Positions 6,785 through 13,562 of a DNA stretch of 16,067 nucleotides are shown piece after piece. This stretch comes from an uncultured Candidatus Saccharibacteria bacterium (GTDB lineage: Bacteria > Patescibacteria > Saccharimonadia > Saccharimonadales > UBA6022). Under the pieces are notes generated by a model. That model was given only the letters and a program-made list of their open reading frames with translations, did no database searches and was not told the DNA's origin. Every line of letters begins with the position of its first letter. The first letter of the stretch is position 1. Where the stretch lies: contig CAMPJF010000009.1 in the NCBI GenBank assembly GCA_946886725.1, positions 1-16,067 of the forward strand. The letters are read 5' to 3'. Made by a program: the position numbers and the translations under genes.

Positions 6785-6813
6785 TGGACACCTGAAGCGT
6801 TAAATGATATAAT
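6785..6813 (+). promoter_or_regulatory. Near-consensus promoter, probably leaderless
   Basis: TGGACA (6785-6790), a 17-bp spacer, and TATAAT (6808-6813) preceded by TGA, so the -10 is also extended. The ATG at 6822 begins 8 nt after the -10, which is where transcription would start, and there is no Shine-Dalgarno. Confidence 0.75.
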
Positions 6814-6821
6814 ACATTTAT

Positions 6822-7745
6822 ATGTCTGAACACCTGCCAATCGACAGAAGCTTCTTGTACGAATCTGATCATCATTTAGATAACCTCGAGAAGCCAGTCA
6901 GGACGGTCCAAGTACCACCAGAGTTTAATTTGCCGTCGTATGAATACGATGATGTTTTTTGTGCGCATATCGAGCTAGAAAAGCAGCCATACGATCTTAA
7001 TGTCTACTCACCTACTCCGCTTGATCCACATCGCATAAAGTTACACGGCCCAGGGTACTTTATGTCGGCGCGATTATACATGGATGCATTATTGACAGAC
7101 AAGCAGGCCGAAGTTAATTTGCCGCAACATATTAGGGATGACATATGGATGGAGATTCAGTATGAACACGTCCATCGCAGCGACAAGAGTAGTGATGCAA
7201 TGGAGCGGCTTCGTGGTGCATATAATCCGGACGATGCTGTGCATCCGTATATCGCCAAGCTTGTGATGCGAGCACGATCGGGCACGGCATCAATCGATCA
7301 ACTGGCGCATTTGTTGGCGCTATACCCAGAGATGGAATCTGTTGAAGTTATGAAATATACGCAGCCGCTTGAATCCCGCAAAATGGACATGGCGCACGCA
7401 CGCTTTGTATATGAACTTCATATGGCTGAGAATACGGCACCTGGCATTATCGTCGAGACGGAGGGGTATTTGGGCAAGAACCTTCAGCCGCGTAAAAACC
7501 ACCCTACTGTCCCTAAGACGGTGTTTATCGGAAAAGGTGTCGAAGCCAGGGTGGTGATTGATGGCGTCGAGATGGAACTTGTCGGACGGTATAGCTATTA
7601 CGTCCCCGAACCTGGTGATTTGTCACTGGTTCATATTGAGCCGACAGTTGTTACTATTAATAACCAACAGATTCTCATGTACCCAATCGCCATCTCAAAA
7701 TATTTGCGACTTGCAAAATCCAGCGCTACTGAATTAGACGCCTAA
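6822..7745 (+). CDS. Hypothetical protein, 307 residues
   Basis: I do not recognise this protein. It looks cytosolic: no signal peptide or membrane segment. The N-terminal half is rich in Tyr, His, Pro and acidic residues (LDPHRIKLHGPGYFMSARLY at 67-86, a helical stretch with HIRDDIWMEIQYEHVHRSDK at 102-121). The C-terminal half looks beta-rich (TVFIGKGVEARVVIDGVEME, LVHIEPTVVTINNQQILMY). The start is supported by the promoter 8 nt upstream rather than by a Shine-Dalgarno. Its TAA stop overlaps the TAG stop of tmk on the other strand (7742-7745), so the two genes converge with no spacer and no terminator between them. Confidence 0.75.
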   Translation: MSEHLPIDRSFLYESDHHLDNLEKPVRTVQVPPEFNLPSYEYDDVFCAHIELEKQPYDLNVYSPTPLDPHRIKLHGPGYFMSARLYMDALLTDKQAEVNLPQHIRDDIWMEIQYEHVHRSDKSSDAMERLRGAYNPDDAVHPYIAKLVMRARSGTASIDQLAHLLALYPEMESVEVMKYTQPLESRKMDMAHARFVYELHMAENTAPGIIVETEGYLGKNLQPRKNHPTVPKTVFIGKGVEARVVIDGVEMELVGRYSYYVPEPGDLSLVHIEPTVVTINNQQILMYPIAISKYLRLAKSSATELDA

Positions 7746-8365
7746 ACGCTCACTATATTTTGAATATTTCGTGCGACGTCCTTTATTGATTGCGATGCCG
7801 AGATAACGGGCAAATGATAGGTCTCTGCAACCGCTAGATACCCGTCATGAATTCGCTGCTGGAAATCATCACCTCGCGATTCAAATGTATCCGGTTTATC
7901 CAGCGCGCCGCGTTCTGAAATACGACTTTTTGATACGGCAACATCATCTAGGCTTAAGATGATCCCGTAGTCGGGATTCATATACGCTTGTTCAGTGAAA
8001 GTTGCGGTAATTGCGCTAATAACTGATGCGCTCATTCCTTCACCGTACCCTTGATAAACGAGTGTCGACCAATAGTTACGCGTTGTAATCACCCAGGTCC
8101 CTTTCTCTAGTTCGGGCTTGATGCGGGTGTGCCATAGTTCATGGCGGTTCGCGGTAAATAGCAGAATGTTTGTCATTGGTGTTCGGTCGAGGGTGCCGTC
8201 GATAATGACGCTCCGAATCGCTTCAGCGACTGGCGTACCGCCTGGTTCTTTCAGATGTACGACGTTTATCCCTTGGGATTCAAGGTATTGCTGTAAAATA
8301 TCTGCCTGTGTCGTTTTGCCTGTCCCATCGCCACCTTCGATGACGATATACTTGCCTGCCGGCAT
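7742..8365 (-). CDS. tmk: Thymidylate kinase (dTMP kinase)
   Basis: Phosphorylates dTMP to dTDP with ATP, the step after thymidylate synthase. It has 207 residues, usual for the family. The P-loop GGDGTGKT is at 11-18, EPGGTP at 40-45, and the S..YQG substrate segment at 100-106. The usual DR(Y/H) motif just before it reads TTRN (94-97): the Asp is replaced by Thr and the Arg is kept. The LID region (SERGALDKPDTFESRGDDF) has several basic residues and a Glu in the FE position. The start ATG shares a base with the dcd stop (TAATG, 8363-8367), with AAGGAG upstream inside dcd, so translation is coupled. It is last in the Nudix-dcd-tmk operon. Confidence 0.93.
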   Translation of the reverse strand: MPAGKYIVIEGGDGTGKTTQADILQQYLESQGINVVHLKEPGGTPVAEAIRSVIIDGTLDRTPMTNILLFTANRHELWHTRIKPELEKGTWVITTRNYWSTLVYQGYGEGMSASVISAITATFTEQAYMNPDYGIILSLDDVAVSKSRISERGALDKPDTFESRGDDFQQRIHDGYLAVAETYHLPVISASQSIKDVARNIQNIVSV

Positions 8366-9084
8366 TACTTCACTCCTTCGGGAAGTCCTTTGATAATGGG
8401 TGGTGCTTTGCGCTTGTCTTTGTAGGCGCGCGGAAGCATTTGCTCTGGCGACCAGTTAGCGATTAGTTCTTCAAGATTATCGGTGTTTTGGTACTTGCCG
8501 CTCATGCCATTCCTGCCGTCACTGTAATCACCTTCAACGGGACCAGTTTTGTGGAAGATGAGTTGTCCGACACGTTCACCAACTGGCAGCACGACCGATT
8601 CGTGCATGTTGAGATTGTAGATTTCCAGGGTGATGCGGTTGATATAGCCCGGATCGATCCAGCCGGCATCAAAGCACACCGCCACGCCATTGCGTCCCCA
8701 GCTACTCCGTGATTTCACTTCGCTGGCGCCCCCATGCGGACGAATGCCGACAAATTCATGGGTGTGCGCTAAGATGCGCTCACCAGGCCGCAGCACGATA
8801 ATTGGGTGATCTTCAGGGATATTATCAAATAATTTGTAGCCATACTTATCACACCACTGCTTGTGGGGCATTGCCTCGAGTGGGCCCTTAAAGTAGCGAT
8901 CGACGTCACCTTTGTCGAATGGGTTATATACCTTGGACTCTTCTTGGTATTCCTGTTTATAAAAATAATGCCCCAATGTAAAGTCGAGGCTCGCCTCGCT
9001 AACGTGTGCCTCATTGTAGGGAACACTGACGATTGTTCCGTCCGCAATGGCTGCTTTGATTTCGGTATTACTGTACACACTCAT
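8365..9084 (-). CDS. dcd: dCTP deaminase family protein
   Basis: Dcd deaminates dCTP to dUTP, feeding dUMP to ThyA. The family core is clear: SEVKSRSSWGRNGV (121-134), which holds the Ser and Arg equivalent to E. coli S111 and R115, then AGWIDPGYINRITLEIYN, with the catalytic Glu in ITLE at 154. At 239 residues it is longer than the usual 190-205; an extra segment of about 45 residues (FYKQEYQEESKV to LFDNIPEDHP) lies between beta strands in the N-terminal half, plus a charged C-terminal tail. A bifunctional deaminase/dUTPase cannot be excluded. Its ATG overlaps the Nudix stop (ATGA), with AGGGAGA upstream, and its stop overlaps the tmk start. Confidence 0.9.
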   Translation of the reverse strand: MSVYSNTEIKAAIADGTIVSVPYNEAHVSEASLDFTLGHYFYKQEYQEESKVYNPFDKGDVDRYFKGPLEAMPHKQWCDKYGYKLFDNIPEDHPIIVLRPGERILAHTHEFVGIRPHGGASEVKSRSSWGRNGVAVCFDAGWIDPGYINRITLEIYNLNMHESVVLPVGERVGQLIFHKTGPVEGDYSDGRNGMSGKYQNTDNLEELIANWSPEQMLPRAYKDKRKAPPIIKGLPEGVK

Positions 9085-9575
9085 GACTGATTCTCCCTGA
9101 CATGCTCGATAGCAAAAATGCCCGAACTGATAATACTCTTATTAGTGTCCTTGAAGGCGCGCAGTTCGTCAACCGTAAACCATTTAAATGTGTTTGACTC
9201 ACCCTCGCCAGGTTCGACGTGGTTAGTGGCGCTTACGAGTACGTACGAAACGTTGATATGGCGATGGCCATCAACAATATCGTGTACCTCAAAGTCAAAC
9301 GGCAGCGGTAATTCTTCGGCCGTCGGTGTGCGGACGAAGGATGGATCGTATTTTTGTGTTGGTATAAGTGTCAATGAACTCGCTGGAATGCCCGCTTCTT
9401 CATGTATCTCATTGTAGAGTGCTTCGATCGGCGTCTGGTCTACTTCGATGTGACCTGCTGGCGGCGTCCAGATCGGCAGATACTTATGTTTGATTAGTAA
9501 TGTTTTGTTGTCATGTACAATATAGCCGCACACGGTAAAATCTAATTCACCGGTACCCGTATGAATATGTGGCAT
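9081..9575 (-). CDS. Nudix hydrolase
   Basis: A 164-residue Nudix-fold protein, probably cleaving a nucleoside di- or triphosphate. The Nudix box spans G41 to I63 (GHIEVDQTPIEALYN then EIHEEAGI). The metal-binding Glu residues E56, E59 and E60 are present, but two box positions deviate: Q47 where Glu is usual and N55 where Arg is usual. The upstream WTPPAGH strand is typical. Start ATG with a strong GGGGAGGTGAG Shine-Dalgarno. First gene of an operon with dcd and tmk (4-nt ATGA overlap), with a promoter at 9626-9655. The context suggests a pyrimidine deoxynucleotide substrate such as dUTP or dCTP; this is inference, as Nudix specificity cannot be read from the box. Confidence 0.88.
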   Translation of the reverse strand: MPHIHTGTGELDFTVCGYIVHDNKTLLIKHKYLPIWTPPAGHIEVDQTPIEALYNEIHEEAGIPASSLTLIPTQKYDPSFVRTPTAEELPLPFDFEVHDIVDGHRHINVSYVLVSATNHVEPGEGESNTFKWFTVDELRAFKDTNKSIISSGIFAIEHVRENQS

Positions 9576-9625
9576 GTCTCACCTCCCCAGGTTTGATATG
9601 TTTATTTTTGTTATGTTGTGGGCAT

Positions 9626-9655
9626 ACTATATCACGAGCTATCGCGCTTGTGCAA
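9626..9655 (-). promoter_or_regulatory. Promoter of the Nudix-dcd-tmk operon
   Basis: On the minus strand TTGCAC (9650-9655), 18 bp, TATAGT (9626-9631) preceded by TGA, so an extended -10. It lies about 50 nt upstream of the Nudix ATG and is divergent from the folA promoter. Confidence 0.55.
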
Positions 9656-9675
9656 ATCAAATATGACTTTTAGCA

Positions 9676-9684
9676 TGGTACTAT
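9676..9684 (+). promoter_or_regulatory. Extended -10 promoter of folA, probably leaderless
   Basis: TGG followed by TACTAT (9679-9684), ending 7 nt before the folA ATG at 9692. There is no good -35 at 17 bp and no Shine-Dalgarno, so an extended -10 and a leaderless message are the best reading. Confidence 0.5.
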
Positions 9685-9691
9685 TGTAGAT

Positions 9692-10171
9692 ATGAAAAGT
9701 ATTGTCGTCGCCTATGATAAAAATCACGTAATCGGTCAAAATAACGCCATTCCATGGCAGGGGCTGATGCCAGCTGACATGCGTCATTTTAAAGATCTGA
9801 CCCTTGGCAAGACTGTTATCATGGGACGCAAAACATTTGAATCTATTGGGCGGCCGCTGCCATTTCGACAAAATATCGTCGTCAGTCGCCAAGACATTGC
9901 ATACGAAGACGTACAAGTGGTACACAGTTTAGCGCATGCATATGCCGACGCCGAAAGCGACGTTATGGTTATTGGTGGTGCCGAAATTTATGCATTAGCG
10001 CTAGACGACGTAGATGTCATTTATGCCACTGAGATAAATACTATGATTGGTGATGGCGTACGCTTTCCAGCGCTTGATGACGCGTGGGTGGAAACCGCGC
10101 GCGAAAGCCACGGGGCTGATAGTGACAATAGATACGATTATTCATTCGTGACCTACGAAAAGCAAAGATAG
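9692..10171 (+). CDS. folA: Dihydrofolate reductase
   Basis: NADPH-dependent reduction of dihydrofolate to tetrahydrofolate, needed because thymidylate synthase oxidises its folate cofactor. The 159-residue length matches the family. Visible motifs: IVVAYDKNHVIGQNNAIPW (N-terminal strand and Met20-type loop), the catalytic Asp in PADMRHFK (D29), VIMGRKTFESIGRPLP (NADPH-binding), NIVVSR (61-66), and VIGGAEIY (93-100). The start is fixed by the family N-terminus MKSIVVAYD. It is transcribed divergently from the Nudix-dcd-tmk operon and convergently with thyA, which shares the hairpin at 10191-10216. Confidence 0.97.
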   Translation: MKSIVVAYDKNHVIGQNNAIPWQGLMPADMRHFKDLTLGKTVIMGRKTFESIGRPLPFRQNIVVSRQDIAYEDVQVVHSLAHAYADAESDVMVIGGAEIYALALDDVDVIYATEINTMIGDGVRFPALDDAWVETARESHGADSDNRYDYSFVTYEKQR

Positions 10172-10190
10172 ATTGTTGGGAATTTAAGAT

Positions 10191-10216
10191 GGGGTGGCGC
10201 GGTATCGCGCCACCCC
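10191..10216. terminator. Hairpin between convergent folA and thyA
   Basis: GGGGTGGCGC (10191-10200) and GCGCCACCCC (10207-10216) form a perfect 10-bp stem with a 6-nt loop. Flanks are ATTGTTGG on plus and ATCTTAAATT on minus, so the U-tracts are weak but it is placed to serve both genes. Confidence 0.65.
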
Positions 10217-10237
10217 ATTGTTGGTCGGGTGTTTTAT

Positions 10238-11158
10238 TTAGACGGCAATTGGTGCTGGAATGTAGGGTTCTGGATTGTAATTATGCAGCGTGAAATGCTT
10301 GCGCTCGAACGCAAAGATGTCATCAATGCTCGAGTCCAACTCCATTCGTGGCAATTCCTTCAGTTCGCGCTTGAACTGAGTCTCAACGGCATCCACGTGG
10401 TTTGTGTACACATGGGCATCGCCGAACGACAATATCAGTCTACCAGGCTGAAGTCCTGTCACCTGTGCAATCATCATCGTCAGCAGTGCGTACGATGCGA
10501 TATTGAATGGTACGCCCAGGAACATGTCCGCTGACCGTTGATACATCTTGCAGCTGATTTTGCCATTGGCTACGTAGAACTGGAACTGCATGTGACACGG
10601 CGGTAGTCCTGCAATGACCATCTCGTCAATGTCTCCGACGTTCCACGCCTGCACGATCATGCGACGAGAGTCAGGCGATTTTTTGATCATGTCAATCAGC
10701 TTTGTGATCTGATCAATTTCGCCGCCATCCTTCGTCCTCCAGCGTCGCCACTGACGGCCATAGACCGGACCAAGCTCGCCGTATTGAGTGGCGAATTCCT
10801 CATCTGTCTTGATCTGTTCGACGAACTTTTTAATACCGATCTTCCACTCTTCAGTATTGGATCCTGGTATTTCTTGGCCAGTGGCTTTTAGATAAGCCTT
10901 GTATGGCCATTCGTTCCAGATGTTGACGCCATTCAGCACGAGGTACCTGATGTTACTGTCGCCCCTCAAGAACCAGAGCAATTCGTAAATCACAGCGTCG
11001 ATGTTGAGTTTCTTGGTGGTCATGGCGGGAAAGCCATTCGCCAGGTCGCATTCGATCTGTGGGCCAAAAAGGCTCCATGTTCCTGTTCCGGTACGGTCGC
11101 TCTTTTCGTCGCCTTCAGTCATGATCCTGCGCACAAGATCGAGGTATTGCTGTTCCAC
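10238..11158 (-). CDS. thyA: Thymidylate synthase
   Basis: Converts dUMP plus 5,10-methylene-tetrahydrofolate to dTMP and dihydrofolate. 306 residues with all key sites: DRTGTGT (Arg22, phosphate binding), GPVYGRQWR (130-138), SRRM (Arg165-166), the nucleophile in LPPCHM (Cys188), [13 protein letters not shown] (207-219, Asn219 for dUMP), and DAHVYTNH (247-254). Compared with the 264-residue E. coli enzyme it has the insertion of about 50 residues seen in the longer Lactobacillus casei-type enzymes (between about 88 and 128). The start is GTG 11156-11158, with AGGAGG 7 nt upstream. It stands alone on the minus strand, convergent with folA. No classical promoter stands out in the 194 nt upstream, which also hold the plus-strand promoter at 11263. 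Confidence 0.98.
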   Translation of the reverse strand: MEQQYLDLVRRIMTEGDEKSDRTGTGTWSLFGPQIECDLANGFPAMTTKKLNIDAVIYELLWFLRGDSNIRYLVLNGVNIWNEWPYKAYLKATGQEIPGSNTEEWKIGIKKFVEQIKTDEEFATQYGELGPVYGRQWRRWRTKDGGEIDQITKLIDMIKKSPDSRRMIVQAWNVGDIDEMVIAGLPPCHMQFQFYVANGKISCKMYQRSADMFLGVPFNIASYALLTMMIAQVTGLQPGRLILSFGDAHVYTNHVDAVETQFKRELKELPRMELDSSIDDIFAFERKHFTLHNYNPEPYIPAPIAV

Positions 11159-11262
11159 TACGTCCTCCTAAATAAAAGGTAAACTCGAAATGTTCACCCA
11201 CCTATAACTACTTTACATGAATTAGCCCCTGATTACTATCATGACGAAATAGCCATAAGCAC

Positions 11263-11291
11263 TTGATATTATAGTCAAATCGTGGTATAAT
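11263..11291 (+). promoter_or_regulatory. Near-consensus promoter for the gene at 11353
   Basis: TTGATA (11263-11268), 17 bp, TATAAT (11286-11291) preceded by TGG, so also an extended -10. The predicted start is near 11298, giving a leader of about 55 nt that includes the 18-bp palindrome. Confidence 0.75.
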
Positions 11292-11302
11292 CTTGCCAAA
11301 CA

Positions 11303-11320
11303 CTGTGAAATATTTCACAG
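11303..11320. promoter_or_regulatory. 18-bp perfect palindrome downstream of a promoter (operator candidate)
   Basis: CTGTGAAATATTTCACAG is a perfect dyad with no spacer, beginning 11 nt after the -10 box. The position, just past the predicted transcription start, suits a repressor operator. As RNA it could form only a short hairpin without a proper loop, so a DNA-level dimeric binding site is more likely. Confidence 0.55.
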
Positions 11321-11352
11321 CTATATAAGCATAAATATGATTGAAGGTTTAT

Positions 11353-11910
11353 ATGAAAAACGAGTTCACGCCGCAGCAAGTTGAAATCGACACAAGACGA
11401 TCACTTCTAGATGATCAAATCATAACCCCTGAAATCGCTATAAAGGCGCGATTTGCGCAGGAGTTTGGTCATGTTGTGCTGCGACACGTGAACGACGAGA
11501 TTTCTGATAATGACCATGATCGATTTCGCGAACTATACATAGATAAATTAATGAAGCACTCAATGGTGATTGATCGTACTGCGGTCGCGCGCGACTTTGA
11601 CATATGGGTCGATGCAATGCTGCCTGCTGCTAAGGCGGACGTGTACGATGCTTTGACCGAGCAAGGTACTGAAACTTTGCCAGAATTCATATCACCTGAA
11701 AGAATGTCGGAGATGACGACATCGTCAGATGACAAATTACTTCACGAGAATCTGCGATTGACTGCAGAAAACGCGCGGTTCATGAACCAGTTGGCCGGAA
11801 TGAGCATGGAGCGCAGGAGCTTGCTCGCGATGCTTCAAAAGATACAGGAAGAGCGTGATGGTCTTCTAATTCAGGTCGGCCTTACTCAGCAAGAAGTACT
11901 TTCCGATTAG
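11353..11910 (+). CDS. Hypothetical protein with C-terminal coiled coil
   Basis: A 185-residue, charged, mostly helical protein; family not recognised. The first 115 residues include an Arg/Asp-rich helical region (HDRFRELYIDKLMKHSMVID). Residues 129-172 have heptad-like spacing of Leu and Met with many Glu and Arg (LLHENLRLTAENARFMNQL), predicting a coiled coil and therefore oligomerisation. There is no membrane segment. The start is ATG 11353 because GAAGG lies 5 nt upstream; an in-frame TTG at 11341 overlaps this motif. It has a strong promoter with a palindromic operator candidate, so expression is probably regulated. It converges with rplA at a bidirectional terminator. Confidence 0.72.
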   Translation: MKNEFTPQQVEIDTRRSLLDDQIITPEIAIKARFAQEFGHVVLRHVNDEISDNDHDRFRELYIDKLMKHSMVIDRTAVARDFDIWVDAMLPAAKADVYDALTEQGTETLPEFISPERMSEMTTSSDDKLLHENLRLTAENARFMNQLAGMSMERRSLLAMLQKIQEERDGLLIQVGLTQQEVLSD

Positions 11911-11934
11911 CGAATTGTTCTGATCTGAAAATAC

Positions 11935-11963
11935 AAAAATAGCCGCGATTTGCGGCTATTTTT
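11935..11963. terminator. Bidirectional intrinsic terminator between the 11353 gene and rplA
   Basis: AAAAATAGCCGC (11935-11946) and GCGGCTATTTTT (11952-11963) form a perfect stem with a 5-nt loop and have T-tracts on both strands, ending two convergent genes. Confidence 0.9.
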
Positions 11964-11978
11964 TGTTGTCGTTAGCTA

Positions 11979-12977
11979 TTAGCTGACGACGTTCTCTACC
12001 TTGATACCAGGACCCATAGTGGTGCTGATAGTAGTGCTTTTGACGTAGCTTCCCTTTAGGCTTGTTGGCTTTTGTGCTTGTAGGCTGTCGAAGAATGCTT
12101 TTGCATTAACGGCTAGCTTTTCGGCGCCAAATGACACTTTGCCGATTGAAAGGTGAACGATGGCTTGCTTGTCGACACGGTATTCAACTTTACCGGCTTT
12201 TGCTTCAGTGACGGCCTTTGCAACGTCGGTTGCGACGGTGCCTGATTTAGGATTAGGCATAAGACCACGTGGGCCAAGCAAACGAGCGTACTTACCAAGC
12301 TTTGGCATGTATTGAGGGGTTGCAACAAGGATATCAAAGTTGATTTCTTCTTTATCAAGTTGCTTGATGAATTCTTCATCACCGATAATATCAGCACCGG
12401 CCTTTTTCGCTGCAGCGTGTTCTGCTTCAGGGGCAAATACAGCGACACGAATAGTCTTGCCCGTACCGTTAGGCAGGCTAACAGTTGTACGGATATTTTG
12501 GTCAGCTTGTCGAGGGTCGACACCTAAACGAACATGTACCTCAACGCTCGCGTCGAACTTTGATGGATTAGTCTTAGTGGCAACTTCAAGTGCTTCAGCA
12601 AGGCTGTATACCTTAGCTGCTTCAACATTTTTAGCAACTGCCTGATAGCTCTTTCCGCGGCGCTCTAGGCGTGGGCGAACAACTGGCTTTGGACCTTTTT
12701 TAGTATGCGCTTCTGCTTCTTCAGACTGTGGCGTAGTGTCGCCAGCTTCTTTGCGAGCTTCTTTTTCAGCCTTTTCTTCGGCTTCTGCTAGTGATTTTTC
12801 ACTTCGCTTGCCGGCCTTGGCTGCTTTTTTCTCTTCTTTTGGAGCTTCAGTTTCGGCAACTGTTTCTGCCGTAACGACACCAGCGATCGCAGATTCGATC
12901 TCTGCAATTGTGTTTTTCTCTGTAACATCTAGTTTTAGCTTGGCAGCTTCAACCAGTAAATCGGCTTTCTTAGCCAT
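11979..12977 (-). CDS. rplA: 50S ribosomal protein L1 with a long N-terminal extension
   Basis: L1 binds the mobile L1 stalk of 23S rRNA and assists tRNA exit. The core starts near residue 103 and shows [54 protein letters not shown], the domain-II strands, [14 protein letters not shown], and the C-terminal [10 protein letters not shown]. At 332 residues it exceeds the usual 230 by about 100. The extension begins with [20 protein letters not shown], which resembles a helix-extended loop-helix (SAP/HeH-like) nucleic-acid-binding motif, then a Lys/Glu/Ala-rich stretch. Start ATG with AGAAAGGG 9 nt upstream. Own promoter at 13044-13072, so it is not co-transcribed with rplK. Confidence 0.96.
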   Translation of the reverse strand: MAKKADLLVEAAKLKLDVTEKNTIAEIESAIAGVVTAETVAETEAPKEEKKAAKAGKRSEKSLAEAEEKAEKEARKEAGDTTPQSEEAEAHTKKGPKPVVRPRLERRGKSYQAVAKNVEAAKVYSLAEALEVATKTNPSKFDASVEVHVRLGVDPRQADQNIRTTVSLPNGTGKTIRVAVFAPEAEHAAAKKAGADIIGDEEFIKQLDKEEINFDILVATPQYMPKLGKYARLLGPRGLMPNPKSGTVATDVAKAVTEAKAGKVEYRVDKQAIVHLSIGKVSFGAEKLAVNAKAFFDSLQAQKPTSLKGSYVKSTTISTTMGPGIKVENVVS

Positions 12978-13043
12978 AGGTATAAACCCTTTCTGTGGTG
13001 CAATCGGCTATTTAGGCCTCCCAACATTGATTATTATGTGTTT

Positions 13044-13072
13044 AATATAGCACACCCACCTCTTGTCGTCAA
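13044..13072 (-). promoter_or_regulatory. Promoter of rplA
   Basis: On the minus strand TTGACG (13067-13072), 17 bp, TATATT (13044-13049). The leader is about 60 nt and holds GGCCTAAATAGCC, a possible short hairpin; whether L1 binds there cannot be judged by eye. Confidence 0.7.
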
Positions 13073-13082
13073 CATGATTCTA

Positions 13083-13111
13083 TTGCAAAATATTCAATTA
13101 TATGATAAAAT
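13083..13111 (+). promoter_or_regulatory. Promoter for the gene at 13177
   Basis: TTGCAA (13083-13088), 17 bp, TAAAAT (13106-13111) preceded by TGA (extended -10). It is back to back with the rplA promoter, with 10 bp between the two -35 boxes. A second possible -10, TATAAT, follows at 13116-13121. Confidence 0.55.
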
Positions 13112-13176
13112 ATTTTATAATGATTTACCATGGATAAGTAGATAGTTATCTTCAAGTCACGCACGTTAGGATGGAA

Positions 13177-13488
13177 ATGAGTACTAGTAATGTCGATCTG
13201 GTCCAAGAGGCGTATCGAGAGGCCTTATTGCAAAGCAGCGCAAAATCTGGCACCGTGGATGGTGCGATGAGTCTCTTTGTCCTTTCGATTGTCGCCTTCT
13301 TGGCTACTTTTGTGCTCGATCTTAGTTCTTTTCATGGTCAGCTTGTATTGTTGGCCAGGATTGTACTCGTTGGGGTAATTGTAGTTACCGCGATTGTTGG
13401 GTGTATCGCATCCACCGAAGGTCGTGCTGCAGACAAAGTTATGGAAGATCTGCGAAACAGCAACCCGAGTATTCCATTGCCCTTTTAG
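13177..13488 (+). CDS. Small membrane protein, two transmembrane segments
   Basis: A 103-residue protein of no family I recognise. A polar helical N-terminus (about 1-30) is followed by two hydrophobic segments, about 31-50 (MSLFVLSIVAFLATFVLDLS) and 56-79 (LVLLARIVLVGVIVVTAIVG), separated by a short loop, and a polar C-tail ending in PSIPLPF. No signal peptide is visible, so both ends are probably on the same side. The start is ATG 13177, with AGGA 5 nt upstream; ATG 13171 overlaps that motif. It is divergent from rplA and ends directly in a long structured terminator whose first stem overlaps its stop codon. Confidence 0.7.
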   Translation: MSTSNVDLVQEAYREALLQSSAKSGTVDGAMSLFVLSIVAFLATFVLDLSSFHGQLVLLARIVLVGVIVVTAIVGCIASTEGRAADKVMEDLRNSNPSIPLPF

Positions 13489-13562
13489 CTCGCCCTGCTG
13501 TACTGGCAGCCTCCGTCCTATAAGACGTTGAGGACTGCCAGTGTGGCTCGGCGGGCTTTTTT
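13487..13562 (+). terminator. Large multi-helix terminator after the gene at 13177
   Basis: AGCTCGCC (13487-13494) pairs with GGCGGGCT (13550-13557, one G-U), then comes an internal loop, ACTGGCAG (13502-13509) pairs with CTGCCAGT (13535-13542), and CCTC plus CGTC pair with GACG plus GAGG at the tip. Six T follow (13557-13562), which overlap the stop codon of the convergent pilin gene. Total span is about 75 nt, much more than a normal terminator needs. Confidence 0.75.

Noticed and set aside
12736..13050. Plus-strand Ser/Ala-rich frame opposite the rplA extension
   Set aside because: It is the complement of Lys/Glu/Ala codons in the L1 extension and runs into the rplA promoter.
13487..13562. 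tRNA or tmRNA-like fold
   Set aside because: There is no T-loop TTC motif, no anticodon arm of proper size and no CCA; the final T-run fits a terminator.
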